Assembly: GCA_030340625.1 (NCBI GenBank)
Contig: JAOPHQ010002849.1
Location: 1 to 64,000 of the forward strand
Length of the DNA stretch: 64,000 nt
Reading direction: 5' to 3'
From: Merluccius polli
Taxonomy: Eukaryota > Chordata > Actinopteri > Gadiformes > Merlucciidae
Each line of letters opens with the position of its first letter. Within the stretch, counting starts at the first letter, position 1. A program made the position numbers and the translations under genes. The notes beneath the pieces were generated by a model that worked only from the letters and a program-made list of their open reading frames with translations, did no database searches and had not been told where the DNA came from. Positions 30,737-40,721 of the stretch are shown piece by piece.

Positions 30737-32617
30737 ATGGCCCCTACAGCAGTAGACATAGTGGTTAAAAAGAACCCCTTAAATAAAGAGGAGATAATAA
30801 AAATTTCAGCTAAATGGGGTAAGAGGACTGCCAAATTGGGAACAAAGTGGCCAGAGGGAGGAACATTTGACGCAGTGGTGTGTGAAGAAATGGAGGTGAT
30901 GATGAAAAATCACAAATGAAATAAAACCGGGAAAAAAGCGATTGAGAAAAGAGAAAGAGAGAGAATGATACTAGGACTGTTCCAAAAAGAAGGAACACGG
31001 TGGAGACAAAGAGAAAGAACTGCTAGGGAAATGGTGAGTGGAGCTGAGAAAGATGAAAAGGTTCAGCCACCTCCGTACAGAACAGGACTATACCCAATGA
31101 TAACAGGCACGGTAGAGGTTAAAGGGGAGGTTGAGCTGGATAGGGAGAAAGATAAAGCATGTAGAACCCAGAAAGGGAGAGGACCACCCTTACACATGGA
31201 CTGTTACAGAGGCGTTAGAGGAACAGTCCAAGATTGGAGAAGCGATAGTGTTAGTGATAGTGATGAAGATGAGGGGGGTCAAAGGGGAAGAAGGTCAAAA
31301 GTAGGTCAGATTGAGTTGGCAGCGGGGCACAGCCCTGGAGATATATTCTGCAGTGAGCCACAAGGGAAAGAAAGGGAGGAAGTCGAGACTAGCAACAGAT
31401 CAGCGTTAGATCCCCTAGTGTTCGACTTGCAAGAGGAACTTAGGAGATCACAAAGAAAGAAAAAATCGACAAAAAAGCCAGGACTTTATCCTATCTTGGT
31501 GAAGGGACAGCAAGTTCAGTATATCCCATGGGGGTCCCAAGATTTGGAAGGGGTGGCGCTAAATTTACCTGATATCACCCATGGGGCTACAAAGTGGATA
31601 AGGAAAGTTGAGGAATTAACAATGGGAAAAATAATGGCGGTGGGTGATCTAAAAGCTCTGTTGGCTAGGGTGCTGGGGATAAACAAGATGGAGAGCTTGC
31701 TGACCAACGGGGGGTTGGGTGAACTACTGAACAGGGTCTCTGATGGAACTACATTTGACACTTATAGAAAAGCAACATGGGAAGTACTCAGAAGCGAGTA
31801 TCCAGTCTGTGTGGATCACAGAAGCCTGAGAGGCCACGCAATAGGTGACACAGAGAACCCTGCAACTTTCCTACAGAAGCAAGTCACAAGGTGGCACTTG
31901 GAGACGGAGAAAGACCCAGAGACGGATCAATTGGTCTCGGTTTTGTTCAGAACTGCTATACTAGAAGCATTACCTGGCCCGGTCAAAAGCAAGCTAGGAG
32001 ATGTGGTGGGACTAACCTCATCAAAGACTCACAAAGAGTTCAGCGATCATCTGGTCCACGCAGTGGAGAGATATCGTCAGAGCGAACTTAAGATTCAAGA
32101 ACAAAGCAAAGAGGTGCAGAGAAAACTGACTCAACTTCAGTTAGAAGAACTTACAAAGAAAGAAAAGAAAAGGCAGGCGGTGGTGGTTGAACCAGATGTT
32201 GCAATAATGCAAAATGTCCAACAAGCACCACCACAGGTCCAACCTTTTCAGCAGACCTTCTCTTCCCTAGCACAACAGCCTCAGGGCCAAGGGTCACTCA
32301 CCCCACCTGTAGTTAATATTTATACACAGAATAGTGGGAATCCGAGGGGTGGGAATACACAAAATCAATATAGGAAACAGCCTAAATACACTCAACAGCA
32401 GGGACAGTCTGGTTATGCCCCGAGACAGGGTGCCCCAGGGCAGAATAGAGGGGTGGTGGTGTGTTGGGGATGTAACCAGGAAGGACATATGAGAAAAGAG
32501 TGTTTGACCAACCCCCTCCCACAGAAGCAGCAGCAGGGACAGCAGTGGCAGGGTCAGCAAGGTCAAGGAGGAGGCCAGCAGAGACAGACAGGACCCTTTA
32601 TGGGTCAAGGGTACTAG
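30737..32617 (+). pseudogene. gag: ERV-A gag polyprotein (one internal stop)
   Basis: Matrix, capsid and nucleocapsid precursor of a gammaretrovirus-like virus. It starts MAPTAVDIVVKKNPLNKEE; a TGA at 30917-30919 interrupts the frame after 60 codons and the same frame continues to a TAG at 32615-32617. A PPPY late-domain motif lies at about 31067-31078. Acidic and basic linker regions follow. The capsid part includes NPATFLQKQVTRWHLETEKD and a charged helical C-terminus like that of murine leukaemia virus capsid. One zinc knuckle, CWGCNQEGHMRKEC (CX2CX4HX4C), is at about 32463-32504. The tail is Q/G-rich. The next gene is in the same frame beyond the TAG. Confidence 0.9.
32615..32617 (+). promoter_or_regulatory. 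gag-pol UAG readthrough site
   Basis: The gag frame ends in TAG followed by GGGG, and the same frame stays open for more than 1.3 kb into protease and RT. An in-frame UAG followed by purines and structured RNA is how gammaretroviruses make Gag-Pol. No frameshift is needed here. Confidence 0.75.
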
Positions 32618-33106
32618 GGGTGCCCAGAGAATCCTCAGGGGGAGAGCCAGCATGTAGCAATTACGAAACATGCTGGTGCGGAACCAACATTGCAGGTTCT
32701 GATAAATGATAGAGGCACACCAATGATGGTTGATACTGGAGCTACTTACACATGTTTAAGTACAAAAGATGCCTCTCATCTCCCCATGGCAGGAAAATTT
32801 GCCAAAACTGTAGGATTTTCGGGACAAACGCAATTAACACCCATGACAGCTCCAGTAACACTAAAGCTACATGGACGTGCAGCTACAATACCCATCTTGG
32901 TTTCAGACACCACACCGGTCAATTTATTAGGAAGAGATGCATTATGTAAATTAGGAATACAAATATTATGCACCTCACAGGGTATACTAATTGAACCAAC
33001 AGGGATGGTACCTCAAATGGTGGTATCAAAATCAGACACTGCAAATGTTTACTGGATAGGTGACATCCAAGAGCAGGTCAGCAACACCATGGACAAATGG
33101 GGAAAA

Positions 33107-33544
33107 TATATTAGGGCACAAATTCCCAAAGCAAGAGAGTCAAGAATAGGATATCATTGCACCCTAATATATGATCCACAGCAGGACCCACAATTGGAAA
33201 AGGAATGGCAAAAGAAAGCCGCAGGGAAAAAAGTAACAATTGAATCGCAACACATAGTAATTGGACCGCAGGGAGCAGCTATGACAGCACAAGATGCTGA
33301 TCAGTCATCAGCAATCAAAGAGTGGTTCAGGGACACAGATAAAGCACCTCACATTACCCTACTGATAAACGAGGGTTTTGAAGCAAAACACCTGGGGGCA
33401 ATGATGTCCTATGAGAAACAACTAAAATGGGAGGAAACAGAAAACCAGTTAATTCTCCAGTCATGTTGTAAAAAATATTTGAAGATATTATGCTACGCAC
33501 ACATAGCAGGAGTTTTACAGGAAGTAGAAGTGATTAACAAACAA
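33107..33544 (+). other. Extra domain between protease and RT with two H-x-T motifs
   Basis: Between the end of protease and the RT start lie about 145 residues containing GYHCTLIYD (HCT at 33155-33163) and APHITLLI (HIT at 33350-33358), 65 residues apart. Each motif is a His-x-Thr in a hydrophobic beta-strand context, and the predicted order is strand-helix-strand. This is the hallmark pattern of 2H phosphoesterases (LigT/AKAP7-like), which use two H-x-T/S motifs to cleave 2',5'- or cyclic phosphates. The spacing is shorter than in most members. I recall similar pol insertions in other fish ERVs, but not a described function. The enzymatic role is inference. Confidence 0.55.
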
Positions 33545-33898
33545 CAAGAACCACTAACAACAGAACAACTGCTCGTTGACAGGCAGACAAAATTGAGGAC
33601 AGAAATGGAAGTGACTGTACCTGGACAGGTATGGTCACAATCCGATACCGATGTAGGGTTAGTGCATTCAGCCAATGCGATAAAAGTCCAAATCAAACCA
33701 AACGTTCAACTGCCATGGCGTAAACAATATTATATGAAAACCGAGGCTGAGGTAGGCATAGCCCCCACTATGGACGGACTAATAAAGGCAGGTGTTATAA
33801 TAGAAACAAAAAGTAACTGTAATACTCCTTTACTTCCGGTACTAAAGGCAGATAAACAAAAATGGCGGTTGGTACATGATTTACGGGCTGTTAATGAT

Positions 33899-33902
33899 GT
33901 AG
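33899..33902 (+). other. Target-site duplication GTAG (left copy)
   Basis: GTAG precedes the ERV-B 5' LTR and recurs at 44156-44159 after the 3' LTR. Four base pairs is the usual integration stagger of gammaretroviruses. Confidence 0.9.
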
Positions 33903-34635
33903 TGTTGTTGAAAAATTATCCCCCTGCAAGATTGTTGATTTGACCAACCTGACTGTACTCTGTTGTTTTGACAAACCCCTGACTGTATTCGATTTGACAA
34001 ACCCTGACTGTACTCTGTTGTTTTGACAAACCCTGACTGTATTCGGTTGTTTTGACTACCCAGAATGTGCTAAACTGTACACACAAAGCGGACAAATTAA
34101 CTGTCACACACATGACCCAGAATGTGCTAAAGCTGAACTAAGACCTATAAATCGTCCCGAGCAACCAAGAACCGAGACTAGACGGTCACTGAACTCTATC
34201 ACCCCGAGAAACCAAGAACTGAGACGTGATGGCGCCAGAGATAACGGCACCCTCGCCATACGGAACTGCCCCAACGGCCACTTTTAAGGCGGGCCTATCG
34301 GGAACATACATCTTGTGACAGGAACCAGCCGGGGGAGGGGGGCTTGAATCTGGCGGGGTGGACCCCTGGCTATAAGAAGAAGGCCCTGTTCCCCCCCCCC
34401 CGGCGCGCTTTTCCGGAGACAAGCTCTATGCAGAGGTGTCTCAGTTCTCCTTTCTGAACTTTTTGGTACCAAAACGGCTAAGTGCCACTCTCACTCTGTG
34501 CTCATTTTGATCAGATGGTGTACTTTGTAATTCTACTAAACTGTTAAATAAACCCAGACACATAGGTGAAACCTCCTTCGTTGTTCCGGCCTTTTTTCTG
34601 TTTTACCACCGTCCGTCTTATTATTTTTCACAACA
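33903..34635 (+). mobile_element. ERV-B 5' LTR, 733 bp
   Basis: Begins TGTTGTTGAAAA and ends CACAACA. The U3 start contains two tandem copies of a roughly 45-bp block around CCTGACTGTA(C/T)TC and TTGTTTTGACAAACC (33949-34050), like enhancer repeats. A TATA-type TATAAGA is at 34371 and AATAAA at 34547-34552. It matches the 3' LTR nearly perfectly: I saw only two 1-bp length differences in C runs. Confidence 0.97.
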
Positions 34636-34638
34636 AAT

Positions 34639-34656
34639 TGGGGGCTCGTCCGGGAT
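34639..34656 (+). promoter_or_regulatory. ERV-B primer binding site (Pro-tRNA)
   Basis: TGGGGGCTCGTCCGGGAT lies 3 bp after the LTR. It equals the proline-tRNA primer site well known from murine leukaemia virus. This supports a gammaretroviral ancestry distinct from ERV-A's Ser-type site. Confidence 0.95.
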
Positions 34657-34978
34657 TCTTTGTTAAGACGGACAGAAAAAAGAAGGCCAAATCGACCGAC
34701 CAGGCGGGAGGCCGCCCAGCCCCGCGTCGCACCCTCCCAGGGCCCAACTGATAAAAGGTAAGCAGAGCCTGACTTTAAATAAATAAATAAATATATATAT
34801 AGATGAATAACAAGTCGAATCTGCATAGGACAATCCCCGGTAGCTCAGGGATTTAATTTAACCATAGGCCTAGTCAAATTAGGGGAGGGTGTGACAAAGG
34901 GTAAGGCCATCCCCGTTCTAAGTGTGTTGGATTCAAAGCATAGAACCTAACTCATAGAGCACGAGTGGTGAGGCTTAG

Positions 34979-35403
34979 GAAATATCGTCGCAGGTTCGTA
35001 GGGTTAAGCGTCCGAGAGTAGCTCTATGTAAGGTGTGTCCACACCGGAGGCGAGTGATATTGTCCGAAATAGTGTAGAGGGAATATCGTCGCAGGTTCGT
35101 AGGGTTAAGCGTCTGAGAGTAGCTCTATGTAAGGTGTGTCCACACCGGAGGCGAGTGATATTGTCTGGAATAGTGTAAGAGGAAATATCGTCGTAGGCTC
35201 ATAGGGTTAAGCGTCCGAGATTAGCCCTACGTAAGGTGTGGGAAAGGTGGAGGTGTCCACACCGGAAGCGAGTGATATTGTCCAAAATATAGTATAGAAG
35301 GCATGTCGTCGTAGGTTCATGGGGTTAAGCGTCCGAGATTAGCCCTATGTAAGGTGCGGGAAAGGTGGAGGTGTCCACACCGGAGGCGAGTGACATTGCC
35401 GAA
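34979..35403 (+). repeat. ERV-B leader tandem repeat, 4 units of 101-120 bp
   Basis: Units start at about 34979, 35081, 35182 and 35301. Each has TATCGTCG(C/T)AGG or a close form, GGGTTAAGCGTC, GTAAGGTG, GTCCACACCGGA and GCGAGTGA. Units 3 and 4 carry an added GGGAAAGGTGGAG. Short complementary blocks such as TCCACACCGGA and GTAAGGTGTG suggest RNA folding; a packaging role is inference. Confidence 0.85.
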
Positions 35404-35539
35404 TACAGTGTTGGCCGGAGCTCCTAAGTATAAATGATAATCATTAGAATAATAAGACCGTGGTGACGACCACAGAGTCTTCGTAAAGTGGCGAGGGCAT
35501 GACAGTTGTGTGTGCGGAGGCGCGGAGGGGCCTGGTGCA

Positions 35540-35870
35540 CAACTGTGTGTGTGTGTCTGTGAGGGACTGTATGTGTGCGCGTAACTGCGTGTGTGTGTGT
35601 GTCTGTGAGTGACTGTGTGCGTGTGTGACTGTGCGTGTGTGGGTGTGTGTGTGTGTCTGCGAGTGACTGTGTGTGTGCGTGCGTAGCTGCGTGTGTGTGT
35701 GTGTGAGTGGCTGTGCGTGTGCGTGTGTGAGTGTGTGTCTGTGAGTGACTGTATGTGTGCGTGCGTAACTGCGTGTGTGTGTGTGTCTGTGAGTGACTGT
35801 GTGCGGGCGTGCGTAACGGTGTGTGTGTGTGTGAGACGGTGTGTGTGTATGGCAGCGCGTATGCGTGTGT
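35540..35870 (+). repeat. (TG)n-rich cryptic microsatellite
   Basis: TGTGTGTG runs alternate with TCTGTGAGTGACTGTG words. The Cys/Val-rich frames are artefacts. Confidence 0.9.
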
Positions 35871-36531
35871 GGAACTGCGGAAGACGTACGCGGTTACGTG
35901 TGTGGGTGAGACGCCGAGGAGAAGGCGGAGCGAACCTAGCTGCTACGTAATTACGTGTGCGTAAGTGTGACGCCGCGAAGAGGGCGGACTATTTCTGGCC
36001 ATTACGCCATTACGCATGAGTGAGTGCGACGCCGCGAAGGGGGCGGGTCGAGTGACAGCTGTTGTGGGTGGCGCCGCAGAAAACGGAAGCAGGCCCAGAG
36101 CGAGTTGTGTATCTGTGTGCGAATGACTCCTGTGTGTAAGTGCGCGTGCCCGTGCGGCACAGCTGTCTGGTGTGAGTGTGTGCGTGCGTCAAAGGTATGT
36201 GAGTGTGGGTGCGTGCATTCAGTATGTCCGTGCGAGCGCGCAGACGCCAAGATAGTTTGCGGGGCATGTACATGTGCGTCCAATCCGGCCACGTGTGCTT
36301 CCATGCATAGAGTGAATCCCTACAAGAGCGTATGCGGGAAGATTGTTGGCTGTGTGAGCGCCTGTGCGTCTGACTCGTCTGGGTGTGTGGGCGTGCATCA
36401 GGCGTGCCCGTGCGTGTGTCCGGGCGTCCAGATGATCTGCGGTGCGTGTGTGCGCGCCTCCCGATCGGCTACGGATGTGTGTGCATGCATTGAGTGTGGT
36501 CATATGTGAGCGCATGAGTTCTGTTGGCCTG

Positions 36532-37404
36532 GGCCCAGTTTCCCGATAACGATGTACGATCCATCTTACGATGCTTCTTACGAATCATCTTTCGAACGAT
36601 CGTTATTTTTTTCCGTGCGTTTCCCGAAACTCCTCTTAACATGAACGCGCGTGCACAGATCTAACGATCGATCGTAGCCTTGTACCTGTCCACTGACACG
36701 GTGCTGAAATACATATACTCGATTCTGATTGGCTGGAGGGTGTAGGTTGAAAAGTACACCTACGAAAAACGTTGACGCTATGAAGACGCTATGGCCACGT
36801 TGCTTGGCAACGCCTGCATACGGGAGATATTAAATAGTCCGCTCGATTTGTAAAAAAAAAAAAAACACCTCACGATTTTAACTCTAAAACACATTCAAGT
36901 ACTATTAATTGAGTAAATATTTCTTTCTTTCGTAAGTGACCATGGTATAAACGGGATAATGCCCTTCGAGGTGTCCATTAACAGAACCGTCCTCCGCGGT
37001 TCACGCCTCCGCGTCGTCCATTCATTTCTGTTAATATTTAATCAATTAATAATACTTTATATCTTCATAGCCATAGTCAACGTCTTTCCTAGGTGTACAT
37101 CAAAGATAAGATTATCTTCAACCAATCAGAATCGAGTATTCACCCAGACCATGGTATAACATAGACTTAACTATATAGCCTATCGTAACTTTAGCGTCAC
37201 CAGCTGGACACTCAGTGGTATTGGATGTGTTAACGACGCTCGTAGTGCGCTACGAGTACCCCTGGAGCTCTCGTTCGCTACGAGCGTCTTAACGATGGTC
37301 GTTACGCAACGATGCTTTCGGGAAATGGTGTGAAAACTGTCTGATGGTCGTACGACGTACTTAACGAACCACTTAGGCTAACGACGCTTTCGGGAAACTG
37401 GGCC
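36532..37404. mobile_element. Harbinger-like MITE M1 copy 1, TSD CTG
   Basis: The ends GGCCCAGTTTCCCGA and TCGGGAAACTGGGCC are perfect inverted repeats. CTG flanks both sides (36529-36531 and 37405-37407). The element is closely similar to 55633-56454. The interior includes a segment ending ATTCACCCAGACCATGGTAT, the end of a smaller element that is complete in the other copy. No transposase. Confidence 0.92.
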
Positions 37405-37619
37405 CTGGTGTGGGTGCGCGTGCACTGAGAATACCGGTGTGTGTCAGAGCGGGGGGTGCGTCCGCTGTGCGTGTCCACGTGCACCGGTGTGTTTGCTGTG
37501 CGTGGGCGCGCGCGCCGAATGCAGTACCCACTGCTGTTGTGTAAAAAAAAAAAAAAGAAAAGAAAATATATTTTAAAAAAAAAATTTATTAAAAAGGCGA
37601 GTTGAACTCAGGTAATAAT

Positions 37620-37789
37620 TCTCCGTCCTTTCTCTCTTCCCCCCCACTTATCTCTTTCTCTCTCTCTCTCACCCCCCCTCTGTCTCTCTCTGTCTCTCTC
37701 TCTCCCACTCTCTCACTCTTTCTCTCTCTCTCTCCTTCCCCTTTAGGCCTTTCTCTCTCCCTCTCTTTTTCTCACTCTCCCCTCTAGAC

Positions 37790-37824
<35 letters not shown>

Positions 37825-38200
37825 TCTCCCCCAAACTTCTCCCACTCTCACTCTCCCCTCTGGGTTTCCAACACTAAATCCCTATTCTGGTGGGGGGCTC
37901 CCCTCTCTCTCTCTCTCCCTCTCTCTCTCCCCCAAACTTCTCTGCACTCTCACTCTCCCCTCTAGGTCTCCAACACTACATCCCTGGATCTCTCTCTCTC
38001 TCTCTCCCCCAAACTTCTCTCACTCTCACTCTCCCCTCTAGGTCTCCAACACTACATCCCTGGATCTCTCTCTCTCTCCCCCAAACTTCTCTCACTCTCA
38101 CTCTCCCCTCTAGGTCTCCAACACTACATCCCTGGATCTCTCTCTCTCTCTCTCCCTCTCTCTCTCTCTCTCCTTCTGTCTCTCTCTGTCCCCTACCCTC
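37620..38200 (+). repeat. Pyrimidine-rich CT repeats with about 50-bp units
   Basis: Long CTCTCT runs are interspersed with four units of CCCCCAAACTTCTC, CACTCTCCCCTCTAGG and TCTCCAACACTACATCCCTG. It lies just upstream of the ERV-B gag start. Pyrimidine tracts before a viral start codon can promote internal ribosome entry; this is speculation here. Confidence 0.9.
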
Positions 38201-38491
38201 CCTGCCTTGCTGTAATAACAGCTGCGGTGTGTGTCGCCGCAGGGAAGATAAGTTTAGTTCAGCTACGGTGGGTGCTGTATGGGAATTACAGAGTAGCTGG
38301 GCACTTAATAGTTGCATGTGTGACGCCCCGGAGAGGGCAGGTAGACGGTATAGTTGCATGTGTGACGCCCCGGAGAGGGCGGATAGATGGTAGAAGGAAA
38401 GTACGAGCAAGTAGTATAAGATTTTCTGGGGGTTTTTTGGAAAAGAAGAGTAGGAATCCACCCAGAGAAGCTAGAGGGGTAAGGAGACAGG

Positions 38492-39500
38492 ATGAAGGTC
38501 ACTCTAACCGCCGCAGAGCAATCTAGACTGGTCGAGGACCACCTCCAGGGTCGGCAGGTCCGACTCGGAGAGCCGATGGGAAAGAAAGAAGCAGATAAGT
38601 GGGTTAGCAGAAGGGACAAGTATGTGAAGGAGTGGGTAGGAGAGGGATGGGTATCCCGTGACGGCCCATATGGCCGAGGACAGCTAAAAGGGCTGATGCA
38701 CCAGCTACAGCCGAGGACAGCCCAGTGTCAAGCGGCCATAGATAAGGCCGGGCCACTCCGTCCTGTGAGGGGACTGGAGAAGCGAATCAGAAAGTTAGGA
38801 AAGTGGAGGGTTGTAGCTGAGTCATATCTCTCCACTCTACCCAACAGTACTAACCCAACCTACTCTTGCCCCTCTCCCAGTCCTGAAACCCCAAAACCCA
38901 AAGGGCCGATGTTTCCCGATATAGGTACCCCCCCCCCCTCTCTGTCTCCTCTGATCTAGATCGCCCGGAGCCTGGGGAACCTACTCCCCCTCCCTACTCA
39001 TCTCCTGGAGACATCAGTGTCCCTGAGGCGCCCTCCACAACCCAGCACCCCTCTCCTTCCAACCCCATGTACCCCTCTCCTTCCAACCCCACGTACCCCT
39101 CCCTTTCCAACCCCATATCCCCGTTCCTGTACCCCTCCCCTTTCATCCCCATATCCCCGTCCCTGTACCCCTCCCTTTCCGACCCCACATCCCCGTTCCC
39201 GTACCCCTCCTCTTCCAGCCCCACGTACCCCTCCCTTTCCAACCCCATATCCCCGTTCCTGTACCCCTCCCCATTCAGCCCCATATCCCCGTTCCTGTAC
39301 CCCTCCCTCCCAATCCTACGTTCCCGTCCCTGGGCCCCTTCCCTTCCAAGCCTGACTCCCTGAACCCCTTCCGTACTAACCCCGCACCCCCATACCCTTC
39401 CATTCCCGACCCCGTTCCAGACCCCTTCCCCTGGCTCCTATCCCCCATACCCCTGAAGGCTCCCCAGCCCGCCCCTAGACAGGGCCCTGCCGGGGGGCCC
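38492..39500 (+). pseudogene. gag: ERV-B gag, matrix and proline-rich part only
   Basis: The first frame (38492-38959) starts MKVTLTAAEQSRLVEDHLQ, is basic and helical, and fits a matrix domain. It then shifts frame at a run of C (about 38927-38939). In the next frame a PPPY late motif (PTPPPYSSPGD) and a proline-rich linker follow. 39050-39330 is a 33-36-bp coding minisatellite of Y-P-S-x-S-N-P type units. Capsid and nucleocapsid are absent, with no zinc knuckle. The sequence passes after further frame changes into the integrase frame at 39501. Confidence 0.8.
39050..39335 (+). repeat. Proline-rich coding minisatellite in ERV-B gag
   Basis: About eight units of TACCCCTCCC(T/C)TTCC, (A/G)(A/C)CCCCA, and in longer units TATCCCCGTTCC(T/C)G. 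The repeat is open in more than one frame. Its length variation probably contributed to the frame changes. Confidence 0.9.
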
Positions 39501-40721
39501 ATGATTGACTATTGCGATGTTTACGACTGCGGACCAAGATCCGCGGTCCAGATGACGCCACCAGGACCCTGTGCTGTGCAAGCCCCGGCCATCGTGGTGG
39601 GGGATCCCAGAGCATTCGCCCCAGTCGCCGTGACCTGGGGTACCCCTCATCCAGAACTCATCCAGAACTGTGTTCCCTGTCAGCTCCACAACCCTCAGAG
39701 GGGGATACCTCGTCCCCCGGGGAAATTCCCAGTCCCCCAGCTGCCCTTTCAGGAGATATGTATTGACTACACAGACATGGGGCGGGACTTGAGGGTGGGC
39801 GGGTATAGGTACCTCTTAGTGATAGTGTGCCGATTCTCAGGATGGGTAGAGGCTTATCCTACTAAGAAAGAAGATGCTGAGTCTGTAGTTAGGATTCTGA
39901 CAACCGAGATTGTGCCCCGATGGGGGTACCCAAAAGTAATAGCCTCAGACAATGGTACTCACTTCGCGAATGCCCTGGTAGCCAAAGTAGAGGAAGGGTT
40001 AGGGATAGCCCACCGCTACGGGTCAGTGTACCACCCCCAGAGCCAGGGATTAGTAGAACGAGCGAACCAGACACTCAAACAGACTATGAGTAAACTCTTA
40101 GAAGCAGACTCGCGACAAACCGCATCGACTATGGCCAAAGATGGTGTAGTAACAGCCATAGCTCAGTACAAACAGATGTCCTGGTTGTCAGCACTTCCAC
40201 TCGCGCTAATGGCTGTAAGAGCAGCCCCCCAGGCTAGAACGGGGTTATCTCCGTTTGAAATCATTACAGGGAGACCTATGCCAGGGCCATACACCCCAGT
40301 AGAACCTCTATCAGACCAGTTAGAAGACCAACTGTTTAGATATTGTGTTGCCCTAACCCAAGCAACTACAGATCTACACTTCCAGGTGACGACCACTCCC
40401 GAGAGGAAGGAGGTGGGCCCAGCTGTCCAACCAGGAGAGTGGGTGTGGGTCAAGGCTGCCAAACGGTCCTTCCCGGAGCCCAGGTGGAAAGGTCCATACC
40501 AGGTCCGCCTGGCCACCCCCTACTCAGCCGCACTCGACACGCCTCACGGCCGGAAGTGGCACCACCTGACACGACTCCGAAAGGCCAACACCCCTGGTAC
40601 TGACAGCCTCCAGGACATCAGCCAGCGTCTCCAAGAAACCGCCGGGGAGGGACCCGAGGTTCCAGAACAGAGGCGCCATGAGACCTGCGGATCCCCATCG
40701 TTCCCCCACCTGCCGAGATAA
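39501..40721 (+). pseudogene. pol: ERV-B pol remnant: integrase core and C-terminus
   Basis: The frame begins with proline-rich sequence of gag type (to about residue 53), then jumps at PELIQNC into integrase at its CxxC. The His pair of the HHCC finger and everything before it (protease, RT, RNase H) are deleted. The catalytic triad is present: D in CIDYTDMG (about 39758), D in ASDNGTHF (about 39948) and E in GLVERANQTL (about 40054). VYHPQSQG is conserved. The C-terminal SH3-like part (GEWVWVKAAKRSFPEPRWKG) is present. The end overlaps env by 44 bp in another frame, the normal gammaretroviral arrangement. Confidence 0.92.

Larger units (their letters stand above)
32618..33902 (+). pseudogene. 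pol: ERV-A pol, part 1: protease, extra domain, start of RT (split by ERV-B)
   Basis: The first part holds an aspartic protease: VDTGATYTCLS active site (DTG near 32732), GFSGQ flap region and LLGRDAL. Then comes about 150 residues not found in ordinary gammaretroviral pol (separate entry). RT starts with LPWRKQYYMK, IKAGVI, NTPLLPVLK and WRLVHDLRAVND and is cut after 33902 by the ERV-B LTR. The open frame that appears to continue to 33943 is LTR sequence. The rest of RT resumes at 44160 in the same phase. The gene is dead because of the insertion and two later stop codons. Confidence 0.92.
34657..38491 (+). other. ERV-B 5' leader, 3.8 kb, repeat-filled
   Basis: No gag-like coding is found before 38492. 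In order: 34979-35403, four units of a 100-120-bp repeat; 35540-35870, TG-rich sequence; 36010-36528, a GT/GC-rich stretch; 36532-37404, an inserted MITE; 37620-38200, pyrimidine-rich CT repeats with about 50-bp units; 38300-38395, two copies of a 37-38-bp GTTGCATGTGTGACGCCCCG repeat. It is far longer than a normal retroviral leader even without the MITE. Confidence 0.85.

Noticed and set aside
33903..33943. ERV-A pol appearing to continue 13 codons past 33902
   Set aside because: These codons are ERV-B LTR sequence; the true continuation is at 44160.
37890..38393. 167-codon Leu/Ser/Pro frame and its opposite-strand partner
   Set aside because: They arise from CT-rich simple repeats in the ERV-B leader.
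39017..39355. Pro/Thr/Ser-rich 112-codon frame as a separate gene
   Set aside because: It is an alternative frame of the ERV-B gag minisatellite; the adjoining PPPY motif identifies the gag frame instead.
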